This document shows, piece by piece, positions 15,961 to 25,314 of a DNA stretch of 43,223 bases (within the stretch, counting starts at the first letter, position 1; every line of letters starts with the position of its first letter). This DNA is from Oscillospiraceae bacterium. GTDB lineage: Bacteria > Bacillota > Clostridia > UBA1212 > UBA1255. A program made the translations under genes and the position numbers. The notes below the pieces were generated by a model. The model ran no database searches. It worked only from the letters and a program-made list of their open reading frames with translations, and was not told the DNA's origin. Location of the stretch: positions 1 through 43,223 of the forward strand of contig SVJD01000015.1 in the NCBI GenBank assembly GCA_015069165.1, given 5' to 3'.

Positions 15961-15972
15961 GTCAATGTCTTT

Positions 15973-18225
15973 TTATTCTCCGCTCAAATATTCGTCTACT
16001 GAAATTTCTTCCTGCCCTACCAATCTTGTCATATTGAGCTGTGCCAAAACCAATCCGTAATAAATGCCTTTTGCCTTTAAAAGTTCATCGTGCGTACCGG
16101 ATTCCGCAATTTTTCCGTGGTCCAAAACCACAAGTCTGTCAGCAAATTTCAAAGTTGACAATCGGTGCGCAATAGCAAATGTTGTTCTGTTTTTAACCAG
16201 TCTTCTAAGTGCCTCCTGAACTTGTTTTTCGCTTTCCGTGTCAAGCGATGCCGTAGCTTCATCGAGAATCAAAATCCTCGGATTATGTATTACAGCTCTT
16301 GCTATTGCAATTCTCTGTTTTTCTCCGCCCGAAAGCGTCTGTCCGTTCTGTCCGACTCTCGTATCATATCCATCCGGGAATTTCATAATAAAGTCATGGG
16401 CATTAGCCATTTTACAAGCTTGTATTACTTCTTCTAAGGTCGCCCCCGGCTTCGAATAGGATACATTTTCGAAAATCGTTCCGCTGAAAAGGAATGTTTC
16501 TTGAAGAACTACACCGATTTGGCTTCTGATATGCTTTTGCGATATATCTTTAAGGTCTACTCCGTCTATCAATATGCTTCCCGAGTCAGGATCGTAAAAT
16601 CTCAAAAGCAAGTTTATCATCGTACTCTTTCCGGAGCCGGAATGTCCCACGAGTCCAATCATTTCGCCGCTTTTCACAGATAAATTGATGTCTTTAAGCA
16701 CTGTCTTATACGACTTATATCCAAAGCACATATCTCTGTACTCTATATCGCCTTTAATGTCGAGCTCTACTGCATTCTCGCTGTCTTTAACGTCCGGTTC
16801 ATTGTCGAGAATATCAAACACCCTCGCCGCCGCCGCAACAGCATCCGCAATAGATTTCGGAAGTGAAATCATATAACTCAAAGGTCCGTATATCATTGCC
16901 GCATAAGTCGTAAATTTAACGAGCGTTCCGGCGTCCATTTTACCATCTAAAATATAAAGACCTCCTATGAGCATAAGCGCCAAATGGCTGAGCTGAGTAA
17001 GTACAAATACAAAAGGATGCAATGTGGTCCAGAAAATTTCGTTGCTTATGCAAAGCTTTTTATACGCCGTGCAAACAGACTTATATCTGTCAATTTCTTT
17101 TTCTTCCGTACCGAAAGTTTTCACCACTCGTATACCGCTCAATATGTCTTGCAGTACGGAATTACTTTTTCCCGATAACTTCCACAATCGTCGGTAAATC
17201 TTATGTGTTTTTCTGCGGAATCCCCGCATTGCAAGTACAATCAACGGTGCCGGCAAAATAACAACAAGTGCCATTTTCCAGTTAATAAACAGCATGTATA
17301 TACCGACCGCCAGCAATGTAAGTCCTTGGTTTATACATTCCGTCGCCTCGACCTGAATAAAATTCTTCACTCTTAAAGTATCGTTGGTAACGCGGCTTAT
17401 GAGGTCGCCTGTTTTGTGCTCGTTGGTATATGACACCGACATTGCGTGAATATGCTCAAAAACTTTTACTCGCAAATCGTGTACGATGTCGCTGCTGAGC
17501 TTTGCAAGTATTCTTGCTCTGAATATGGTTACTACCGTTATGGCTACTCTGCAAGTAAAATATAAAACAATTAAGTGTGTAAACACTTCAAGTATACCGC
17601 TCAGATCTCCCGATTGGGGTATCGGCGCTGTATATACTTTATTTACAATTCCGGAATAAATTTCCGGAAGTAATATGCTCAAACCCGATATAAGAAGCAG
17701 CATCACTGCGGCAATCGCAAGTCTTTTCCAATACTTTAAAGTCATTTTGCAAAGTCTGCTCAATATCGTGCCTTTTTTTACGCAATTCGGGCAAATAGCA
17801 ACACCTTTCGGAAAAGGTCTGCCGCATTTTAAGCATTTTAAGTCCGGTTCTTCTCTCATTTGTGTTTTTGCGCCGGTACTTTTCAAATTAATTTTCTGGG
17901 CAATAGTAGCATATCTTGCCAAATGTTCCATAGAAAATCTTGCCAAATATATATCTTCACCTGTCAAAACTGCCTTTGCCTCAAGAATTCCGGCACCGCT
18001 CATCGGTGTTACACGAAAATCTTCAAAAGCTTCTGACAATATTTCTTTTTTTACTTCGCCGCCCTCAAGGAATATGAAATTACGCTCCGTAACAACGCAG
18101 TAACCGTCCGTAAAACAATCTTGCTCGTTTAAATCCCACGGCACGGCATACAGCATTTCTTCTGTGCTGTATTTGTCTGCCATTATGTCCGTAACCCATG
18201 AGGGTAATTCAAAAAACAGAGTCAT
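15973..18225 (-). CDS. ABC exporter (permease-ATPase fusion) with N-terminal zinc ribbon
   Basis: This 750-residue half-transporter has residues 1-120 as a soluble beta-rich region resembling a PH-like domain. Residues 131-148 form a zinc ribbon (CLKC-x10-CPNC). An exporter membrane domain spans about 160-460 with six helices. The ATPase carries Walker A GHSGSGKS (527-534), Q-loop Gln575, LSGGEKQ (631-637), Walker B ILILDE (651-656) and switch His687. The start overlaps the DUF1854 stop (TAATG) after GGAGG. With the second ABC gene and DUF1854 it probably forms a heterodimeric exporter with an accessory subunit. The substrate is unknown. DUF1854/ABC pairs occur near cyanophycin genes in other bacteria, but none are present here. 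Confidence 0.9.
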   Translation of the reverse strand: MTLFFELPSWVTDIMADKYSTEEMLYAVPWDLNEQDCFTDGYCVVTERNFIFLEGGEVKKEILSEAFEDFRVTPMSGAGILEAKAVLTGEDIYLARFSMEHLARYATIAQKINLKSTGAKTQMREEPDLKCLKCGRPFPKGVAICPNCVKKGTILSRLCKMTLKYWKRLAIAAVMLLLISGLSILLPEIYSGIVNKVYTAPIPQSGDLSGILEVFTHLIVLYFTCRVAITVVTIFRARILAKLSSDIVHDLRVKVFEHIHAMSVSYTNEHKTGDLISRVTNDTLRVKNFIQVEATECINQGLTLLAVGIYMLFINWKMALVVILPAPLIVLAMRGFRRKTHKIYRRLWKLSGKSNSVLQDILSGIRVVKTFGTEEKEIDRYKSVCTAYKKLCISNEIFWTTLHPFVFVLTQLSHLALMLIGGLYILDGKMDAGTLVKFTTYAAMIYGPLSYMISLPKSIADAVAAAARVFDILDNEPDVKDSENAVELDIKGDIEYRDMCFGYKSYKTVLKDINLSVKSGEMIGLVGHSGSGKSTMINLLLRFYDPDSGSILIDGVDLKDISQKHIRSQIGVVLQETFLFSGTIFENVSYSKPGATLEEVIQACKMANAHDFIMKFPDGYDTRVGQNGQTLSGGEKQRIAIARAVIHNPRILILDEATASLDTESEKQVQEALRRLVKNRTTFAIAHRLSTLKFADRLVVLDHGKIAESGTHDELLKAKGIYYGLVLAQLNMTRLVGQEEISVDEYLSGE

Positions 18226-18758
18226 TATACAACAACCTCCAGGTTTCTCAGGCTCTTCTTGTCAAGCTTTGTCATATCGGGAATATCAAATCTGTTGCCG
18301 TCTACATCTACAATAAGGACTCTTACGGCCGAAAGGCGTATAAAACTTGACGAGTTGTTGTTCGCTGTGATTTTTCGCGGTCCCGATGTGGTTTCTGTTT
18401 CCATATAAACGAAACCTCTTTCATCTTTAATCTTTTTGATTTGTAAAATTGTTGCGGTAAAATATCTCACAGAGAGTTCTTCTTCAACAAATTTACGCTT
18501 TTCTTGTGAAAAAGTATCCAAATCCTCTATTACACCGATTTCCGCACCCGGCTCTCTGTCATCCTTTACTTCTCTTACGGAAATAAATTGAAAGGGCTTC
18601 GAAAGAGGAAACGCCCTTTGAAGCATTACTCTTTTATAAGTAGTATCTTTTATTCTCACAGACAAGAAACCGCCCTCGGTTTTCTCGAAAAAGACATCCT
18701 CATCTTTAAGGTAATTAATAGTAGATATTTCCTGAATTGTATTTTCTGTATTATTCAT
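18225..18758 (-). CDS. DUF1854 family protein
   Basis: This 177-residue soluble protein matches the DUF1854 pattern: AFPLSKPFQFISVRE, a GAEIGVIEDLDTF turn, VRYFTATILQIKKIKDERGFVYMET, a Gly-Pro-Arg turn, and a DGNRFDIPDMTKL end. The role is unknown; it is encoded between two exporter genes and overlaps both, by 8 bp upstream and 1 bp downstream, so all three are made together. Its ribosome site GGAGGATAAAG lies inside the upstream gene. An accessory or regulatory subunit of the transporter is the natural inference. Confidence 0.8.
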   Translation of the reverse strand: MNNTENTIQEISTINYLKDEDVFFEKTEGGFLSVRIKDTTYKRVMLQRAFPLSKPFQFISVREVKDDREPGAEIGVIEDLDTFSQEKRKFVEEELSVRYFTATILQIKKIKDERGFVYMETETTSGPRKITANNNSSSFIRLSAVRVLIVDVDGNRFDIPDMTKLDKKSLRNLEVVV

Positions 18759-20994
18759 CTTTATCCTCCAAACCTCTCATTTTAAGAGCATCTTTTTGTA
18801 TTTGGTACAACCTGTAGTAAACGCCTTCCAAAGCATATATTTCGGAATGTGTTCCCATTTCAACAAGATTTCCGTTTTCAATTACAATCAACCTGTCAGC
18901 ATTTCTCAAAGTTGACAATCTGTGGGCAATATTAAATGTAGTTCTTCCCTTTGAAAGCATTTCCAGTGCTTTCTGAATATGGAGCTCTGTTTGAGTGTCT
19001 ACTGCTGATGTTGCTTCATCAAGAATAAGAATCTTCGGCTTTTTAAGAATTGCTCTTGCAAGGGAAATTCTCTGTCTTTCACCACCGGAAAGGCCCTTAC
19101 CGCCTGTTCCTATCCAAGTATCATAACCATCTTCCATTTTCATTATAAAATCGTGAGCATCTGCCATTTTCGCCGCATTTATAACTTCATCAGGTGTAGC
19201 ATCCGGCTTCGTATAGGCAATATTGTCATAAACAGTACCCATAAACAAATAAGTATCTTGAAGAACTGTTCCCACCTGATTATGCAACCATTCAAGCGAT
19301 AATTCCTTAATATCAACACCGTCAAATTTAATAACACCCGAATCCGTGTCATAAAGTCTTGCAATAAGATTTATAAGTGTGGATTTGCCTGCGCCGGAAG
19401 GTCCTACTATTCCGATATGTTCGCCCGGCTTTGCCGTAAACGTTATATCTTTAAGAACCGGTCGGTTGGGTATATAACTGAAATTTACGTTTTCAAAAGA
19501 AATTTCGCCTTTAAAATTCTCTATTACCTTGGGATTTTCAGATTCGGCAATTACCGACTCCGCATCTATTATTTCAAAAATTCTGTTTGCGGAATTAAGT
19601 GCAGCAGTAAGTTTTTGCACTGTATTTGTCATCCACTCAAGAGGTCCGTAAATCATTCCTATGTAACCTACAAAAGAAGTAAGTGTACCGAATCCCATTT
19701 TTCCGTTTATAATCAAAAGTCCGCCGAAAACATACACAAACATTGAGCCGAACCACATTGCAAGGTTTACGATGGGAAATACAGTACCTGCTTTTGATTG
19801 AATTTCCACTTGCACATCGCCAAAGTCACGGCTTGACCTTGCAAAAGATTTATTTTCTATTTCTTCTTTACCGAATGCTTTTACAACTCTTACCGCCGTA
19901 AAAGAATCATTCATTCGTGCAGTCATATCGCTTTTCTTTCTGAAACTCTTGGAATACATTTTGTGGAATTTCGGCATAAATTTATAAAAGAAAAGCACAA
20001 TAAACGGCACGGGAATCAATATGAACATGGTAATTGAGGGTTTAATTGCCATCATTACAGCCGCAATTCCCAATATTTTCATTATGTTTACCACAAGATA
20101 CGGAATGCCGTCTAACATGAACCATTGTACTTCTTCTGCATCGGAATTTACTCTGGTCATCAATGCTCCCGTTTCTTTATCTGTAAAATACTTTATGGAA
20201 AGCTTTTGCATAGAAGAAAATACGTCTGTCTTTAAATCATATACTACTTCGTTTGCAAATTTTGAATTAGCTCTGCCGTAAATTACTGTTATAACTGTAG
20301 ACGCAAGTTGCAATACAACCAAAACACCTACGAGATGGTAAATTTTACCGTAATGGATATGACCTTCTTTTAACACCTGATCAAACAAAGCTGTACCTTG
20401 CAAATACGGTATAATTACATTAATTACAGCGCTTAATGTTGTAAAGAAAATAATTGCTATAATATATGCTTTGTATTTCCATGCGTAAGAAAGCAATCTT
20501 TTAAGAATACCTTTTTTATTTATATTGGGAGGTCCTCCCGGTCCCGGTCTGTGTCTTCCCGAAGGTTTTTCCTCTGTTTTTTCGTCTGCTTTTTCCTCGG
20601 CTGATTCTTCTTCGCCTTTAAGCTTTTTGTTTACATTGTCTGCAAAAGTGCCGAAAGATTTATTCATACTGTTACTGCCCCTGCAAATAACAGTAAATAT
20701 ATCATTTTGTTTCAGTACCAATGCCAAAGAAGTAGGCGTTACATCAACGAAAAGCTCATCACTGCTTGCCAATTCAAATTGAGTAACCTCGTCTTTTTGA
20801 CACTTATATAAAACATTATCGTAAAAAGCAAGCCAAACTTCCTCAAACATAAAATCGTCTGTATAGTCAGATTTTACTTTGAGTAAACTTTCACTCTCGG
20901 CAATACCTATTACCTGTGCCAATTTTTCAGGCATTTTTTCAAGTTGAGAATCCTCTTTATCTTTTTTTCTAAAGAATATGCGTTTAAAATTCAA
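18751..20994 (-). CDS. ABC exporter (permease-ATPase fusion), partner of the DUF1854 system
   Basis: This 747-residue half-transporter has an extra N-terminal domain (about 25-125) resembling the PH-like domain of its neighbour. A charged linker of acidic and Lys repeats follows, then RHRPGPGGPP (about 126-160) and a six-helix membrane domain at about 165-470. The ATPase carries GPSGAGKST, LSGGERQRI, ILILDEATSAVD and a switch His in NIAHRLS. The neighbour's zinc ribbon is absent here. The start is a TTG with AGGTGA just upstream, next to the rluB stop. Paired with the 15973-18225 gene it probably makes a heterodimer; both ATPases look intact. Confidence 0.88.
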   Translation of the reverse strand: MNFKRIFFRKKDKEDSQLEKMPEKLAQVIGIAESESLLKVKSDYTDDFMFEEVWLAFYDNVLYKCQKDEVTQFELASSDELFVDVTPTSLALVLKQNDIFTVICRGSNSMNKSFGTFADNVNKKLKGEEESAEEKADEKTEEKPSGRHRPGPGGPPNINKKGILKRLLSYAWKYKAYIIAIIFFTTLSAVINVIIPYLQGTALFDQVLKEGHIHYGKIYHLVGVLVVLQLASTVITVIYGRANSKFANEVVYDLKTDVFSSMQKLSIKYFTDKETGALMTRVNSDAEEVQWFMLDGIPYLVVNIMKILGIAAVMMAIKPSITMFILIPVPFIVLFFYKFMPKFHKMYSKSFRKKSDMTARMNDSFTAVRVVKAFGKEEIENKSFARSSRDFGDVQVEIQSKAGTVFPIVNLAMWFGSMFVYVFGGLLIINGKMGFGTLTSFVGYIGMIYGPLEWMTNTVQKLTAALNSANRIFEIIDAESVIAESENPKVIENFKGEISFENVNFSYIPNRPVLKDITFTAKPGEHIGIVGPSGAGKSTLINLIARLYDTDSGVIKFDGVDIKELSLEWLHNQVGTVLQDTYLFMGTVYDNIAYTKPDATPDEVINAAKMADAHDFIMKMEDGYDTWIGTGGKGLSGGERQRISLARAILKKPKILILDEATSAVDTQTELHIQKALEMLSKGRTTFNIAHRLSTLRNADRLIVIENGNLVEMGTHSEIYALEGVYYRLYQIQKDALKMRGLEDKDE

Positions 20995-20998
20995 AAAA

Positions 20999-21715
20999 TC
21001 ACCTGTCCTCTGTAAGCCTTGCTATTTCCTCCGGTCTTACGTGACGCCATTTCCCCGGTTTCAAATCTCCCAATTCCAAAGAGCCGAAACTTATTCTTGT
21101 AAGTGAATTAACGGGATGTCCTATGCGCTCCATCATTCTTCTTACTTGTCTGTTTCTTCCTTCTCTTATGCTGACTTCAACTATGGCATTATTGCCTTTA
21201 TAGCCCACAACATCGAGCACTGCGGGAAGTGTTTTTCCATCGTCCAACATAAGTCCCTCCGCAAATCTCTTTACGTCTGTTTCCGTAGGAACGCCTCTTA
21301 CAACAGCTCTGTATGTTTTCCATATTTCAAAAGACGGATGCGTTACTTTCTGCATAAAATCTCCATCATTTGTAAGAAGCAAAAGTCCTGTAGTATCGTA
21401 ATCGAGTCTGCCTACCGGATAAAGTCTTGCATCAATTCCTTCGATAAGATTTACCACGCAATCTCTGCCTCTGTCATCTTTAACAGAAGACAAAACCCCT
21501 GAAGGCTTATTCAACAGTATATAATACTTGCTTTTTTCCGGTTTGACAACCTGTCCGTCAACAGTAACTTTTTCGCCTTTTTTGAGTTTTATGCCCATTT
21601 CTGTCACAACAACTCCGTTTACGGCAACTCGTCCGTCTTTGATAATTTGCTCTGCACCGCGTCTTGATGCCACACCGCACTGTGCAAGATATTTTTGCAA
21701 TCTCATTTCTTCCAT
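20999..21715 (-). CDS. rluB: 23S rRNA pseudouridine synthase, RluB/RsuA family
   Basis: This 238-residue enzyme has an N-terminal S4 RNA-binding domain (MRLQKYLAQCGVASRRGAEQII, split) and a catalytic domain with the family motif VGRLDYDTTGLLLLTNDGD, where the Asp in GRLDYDTTG is the catalytic residue. The C-terminal EGRNRQVRRMMERIGHPV segment is typical. It modifies 23S rRNA near position 2605 if RluB; RsuA cannot be fully excluded from sequence alone. It lies 15 bp after addA and 4 bp before the first exporter gene, so it is probably cotranscribed with both. Confidence 0.9.
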   Translation of the reverse strand: MEEMRLQKYLAQCGVASRRGAEQIIKDGRVAVNGVVVTEMGIKLKKGEKVTVDGQVVKPEKSKYYILLNKPSGVLSSVKDDRGRDCVVNLIEGIDARLYPVGRLDYDTTGLLLLTNDGDFMQKVTHPSFEIWKTYRAVVRGVPTETDVKRFAEGLMLDDGKTLPAVLDVVGYKGNNAIVEVSIREGRNRQVRRMMERIGHPVNSLTRISFGSLELGDLKPGKWRHVRPEEIARLTEDR

Positions 21716-21730
21716 TTCAATGAAACCTCT

Positions 21731-24700
21731 CTATAATAATTCCTGTTTGTCATATTTTATAAAATACACTATTTTCTCCGGTACACATGCGAAAACTTTC
21801 TTTACAGCTTCGGCATAATACTCCAATTGCTTCACGTATTTTTGTGCATCCGGCACCGCATCTGTTTTAAAATCGATTACGGTATATTTGCTGCCCTCTC
21901 TTATTACGCAGTCTATAACACCTTGCACCGCAACCTTTTTACCGTCGATTTCTTCCAATTCCGTAAACGGAATTTCCCTCATTATCTCATCTGCATTTGC
22001 GATTCTTTTCGCAATCTCGCTTGTGTAAAACTTAGCCAACATTTTCCTGTTTACACTCTTAGCTTGTTCGTAATTTAAAAAGCCTTTATCCAAAGCTTCA
22101 AGAATCAATTCCTCGGCATATTCTTCAGCTTCTTCTTTTGAAATATCATGCAATCTGTCATACTGTGTAATCTGTATGCATGTATGCACGGCCGTTCCTT
22201 TTTCTGCAGCTGTAAGCGTTGTTATTTTTTCTGAATTCAACAAATCCGGAATTTCTTCCATTTTTGTCTGAATTTTCATATTTTGTTCCTCTGCTTCTTC
22301 CTTAGAAGTAAGTCTTTTAAGCTCAGAAACAGAAATTTTAGCAGAAATACCGTTTTTTTCAATGTTGTATTCTTCCTTGTAAAAAGTCTTTTTAGGTTGC
22401 GGAATTACCCTTTGTATGTCATTTTTTATTTCCTGCTCATCATTCTCGTCTTCTTCAACCTGTTTTTCACAAAAATGAATATGATTTTCATCAACACAAC
22501 CTGACATTGTAATCCAATCGAGGAACTTCTTTGTCTGCATAACGCTGTACTCCAAGGGATCTCCCGTTTTATAGGAGCAATTATTCTTCATATCCTCCAA
22601 ATATTCCTTGAAATCTTTATTTATCTTTCCCGTTATAATCAATTTTTCTGCCGCACGAGTCATCGCAACATATAAAACACGAAGTTCTTCTGCTTTTAAA
22701 TCCGACACCATCCTGCGGGAAACACAATATTTCATAACCGTTGGATATTTTACACGTTCTTCTTCCAAATAACAAGTCGGGCCAAAGCCCAAAAGTCTGT
22801 GTTTGAGCACACTTTCGTTTAAATCCACTAAATTAAATTCTTTACCCGTACCTCCGAGTATAACCACAGGAAATTCCAAGCCTTTACTTTTGTGTATACT
22901 CATTATTCTGACAACATTCATTCCGTCGGAAACAGCCGCAGCCTCACTCATATCACCTCTTTTTTTGAGGTTATCAAAAAAGTAAAGGAATCTGAACAAG
23001 CCCTTATTTATATCATTATCGTATTTTATGGCTTGTGCATAAAGTACGTTTGCATTCGCTGTATGAAGATCTCCCATAGGACCTTGTGTCAAATGCTCAT
23101 AAAAATGATTTTCGTTCATAAGAAGCCATAACAATTCCGAAACTGCCACGTGTTTTGACATTTTGCGAAGTTCTTCCAACCTTAATACAAGTTTTTCCAA
23201 ATCTTCTTTGAGCTGTCCGCTTTCTGAATAGTACTTGCACATTTCAAAATAGCTTTCCGGCTCTTGACTTGCACTGTTTGAAGCTCTTTTTATGCTGTCT
23301 GCTTTTACTTTAGCTATATCGTTATCGCTGAAACCGTAAACATTTCTCATTGTTGCAACGAAATGAATGTCTTGCAAGGGATTATCGATAACTTTCATAA
23401 ACGAAAGCAAAATATTAATCTCTGCGTTTGCAAAAAATCCGCCTGTTTCCGGTACATAAGCCGGAATTCCGTATTTTGCCATATTTTGTACGTATGCTTT
23501 GCCCACACCTGAACTTGCAGGCGACCTCAAAAGTACCACAATATCGCGATATTCAATATCGCGCATTCCACCTGAATATTTATCGAAAACCTGATATTTT
23601 TTATCTATCAAATCTTTTACAATTTCCGCCGTAACTTGCGCCTCATACAAGCCCTTTATTTTGCCGTTTTCACGGTTGCCTTCTTTTACCAAGTATAACT
23701 CGGTCGAAATATCTTGCGTGGTTTCAGGGTAGTATTCCGCCCCGAAATTCAAATATTCCGGCTCGTTATACATAATGCCGCACGTATTTTCCGTCATTAC
23801 CTTTTTAAATAGTGTATTTACGGATTCTATTACGCCTTGACGGCTTCTGAAGTTTTTATTTAAAACTATTAGTTTGCCGTCATTTTCATTTTCGCCGAAA
23901 CGCTTATATTTTGCCGTAAAAATATCAGGTCTGGCCTGTCTGAATCCGTATATACTCTGCTTGACGTCACCCACCATAAACATATTCATGTTGCGTGAAA
24001 CTAAAAATAAAATAGCATCTTGCAATTCATTTGTATCTTGATACTCATCAATATATACTTCTTCAAACTGCTCGCTGTATTTTTTTGCCACATCACTTTT
24101 TACAATATTTCCATATTCATTTCTTGCTGATAATACGCTGTATGCACTGTGCGATATATCATCAAAAGTTACGATATGTTTTTCTTTTTTTCGCTTGCTG
24201 AAAGATTCAGAAAAATCGAGCACAATGTCTATGAGCTCATACATATCCTGTCTTACATTTTTTATATCTTCTAAAGGCGCTCCTGCGTGGCTGCCCATTT
24301 TTTTCCTATTTATGTCTGTTAATTGTTTACGGCCGCTTGCTCTTTTTTCTTTTAATTCTTCAATTATTTTTGCTGTTTTTTCGCCGTAAGATTCCAAAAT
24401 TTTCTTTGTCATTGTGGGAGCTTTTGAAAATTGCAATGATGATATACGGTTAAATACATCCTCCCATTTAATACGCCCCGATGCATCGTTGTTTGCTTTT
24501 TTAAGAAAATTTGTAATGCTGTCCAAAGCTTTAAAATCTTCTTCGAACATTTTTTCATATTCTGTGATACCATATTTTTCACTTGTTTTATAATATTTGT
24601 AAAACGCATCTCGATTTGCATCAAATATTACAAATAAATCTTTTAAAAGCTCTTGACACCAAGCTGTTTGTGCAAAATCGGTTGTTTTTTCTGTATTGAA

Positions 24701-25297
24701 TGTTTCTTTTTGTTCGATAAGCCATTTTTCCGGCTCCGGATGACTTTGCGAAAATCTGTATATAGAAAGAATTTGCTCTTCTAAAGCTCTGTCGTCTTTA
24801 TAGGAGCCTATATTTTCAGCTAAATGCAGAAACTCAATTCTGCTTTCCTTATATCTTTCTTCTAAAACTTGCTCCAAAACATCTGCTTGAAGCACGGAAA
24901 TTTCTCCCTGATCTGCCAATCTGAATGATGCATCAAAACCGCTTTCCACAGGATTTCCCATAACTACTCTTTTACAAAATGCATCAATTGTAGTTATATA
25001 CGACTTAGAAAGCAACATTTGCTGCCTTGCAAGCCTTTTCGCCATTTGAGGCGTAAGTTCTTCTGAATCCAACTCCTTTTGAAGTGCCGCATAAAGCCTT
25101 TCACGAAGTTCAGTCGCCGCGGCATTCGTAAATGTCACTATAAGAAGTTTATCAACATCTGTTTTTTCCTTAATTATGGTAAGAATTCTTTCTATCAAAA
25201 CGGCAGTTTTGCCGGAACCGGCAGCGGCGGAAACAAGAATGTTTCCGCCGTATTCTTCAATTGCTCTTTTTTGTTCTGAAGTCCACCGTGTTGCCAT
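21731..25297 (-). CDS. addA: Helicase-exonuclease subunit AddA
   Basis: This 1188-residue UvrD-family helicase has a C-terminal RecB-type nuclease and processes double-strand breaks to load RecA. Visible motifs are Walker A SAAAGSGKTAV (about 23-33), IDEYQDTNELQDAI for motif II, GDVKQSIYGFRQA for motif III, and MSIHKSKGLEFPVV plus LRVLYVAMTRA near the helicase end. The nuclease site GVIDCVIREG and VIDFKTD is at about 1126-1148. Length is normal. The partner addB, which usually sits directly upstream, is absent; a glycosidase gene occupies that place 17 bp away. Confidence 0.95.
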   Translation of the reverse strand: MATRWTSEQKRAIEEYGGNILVSAAAGSGKTAVLIERILTIIKEKTDVDKLLIVTFTNAAATELRERLYAALQKELDSEELTPQMAKRLARQQMLLSKSYITTIDAFCKRVVMGNPVESGFDASFRLADQGEISVLQADVLEQVLEERYKESRIEFLHLAENIGSYKDDRALEEQILSIYRFSQSHPEPEKWLIEQKETFNTEKTTDFAQTAWCQELLKDLFVIFDANRDAFYKYYKTSEKYGITEYEKMFEEDFKALDSITNFLKKANNDASGRIKWEDVFNRISSLQFSKAPTMTKKILESYGEKTAKIIEELKEKRASGRKQLTDINRKKMGSHAGAPLEDIKNVRQDMYELIDIVLDFSESFSKRKKEKHIVTFDDISHSAYSVLSARNEYGNIVKSDVAKKYSEQFEEVYIDEYQDTNELQDAILFLVSRNMNMFMVGDVKQSIYGFRQARPDIFTAKYKRFGENENDGKLIVLNKNFRSRQGVIESVNTLFKKVMTENTCGIMYNEPEYLNFGAEYYPETTQDISTELYLVKEGNRENGKIKGLYEAQVTAEIVKDLIDKKYQVFDKYSGGMRDIEYRDIVVLLRSPASSGVGKAYVQNMAKYGIPAYVPETGGFFANAEINILLSFMKVIDNPLQDIHFVATMRNVYGFSDNDIAKVKADSIKRASNSASQEPESYFEMCKYYSESGQLKEDLEKLVLRLEELRKMSKHVAVSELLWLLMNENHFYEHLTQGPMGDLHTANANVLYAQAIKYDNDINKGLFRFLYFFDNLKKRGDMSEAAAVSDGMNVVRIMSIHKSKGLEFPVVILGGTGKEFNLVDLNESVLKHRLLGFGPTCYLEEERVKYPTVMKYCVSRRMVSDLKAEELRVLYVAMTRAAEKLIITGKINKDFKEYLEDMKNNCSYKTGDPLEYSVMQTKKFLDWITMSGCVDENHIHFCEKQVEEDENDEQEIKNDIQRVIPQPKKTFYKEEYNIEKNGISAKISVSELKRLTSKEEAEEQNMKIQTKMEEIPDLLNSEKITTLTAAEKGTAVHTCIQITQYDRLHDISKEEAEEYAEELILEALDKGFLNYEQAKSVNRKMLAKFYTSEIAKRIANADEIMREIPFTELEEIDGKKVAVQGVIDCVIREGSKYTVIDFKTDAVPDAQKYVKQLEYYAEAVKKVFACVPEKIVYFIKYDKQELL

Positions 25298-25314
25298 AAA
25301 TTTTCCTTTGAAAA

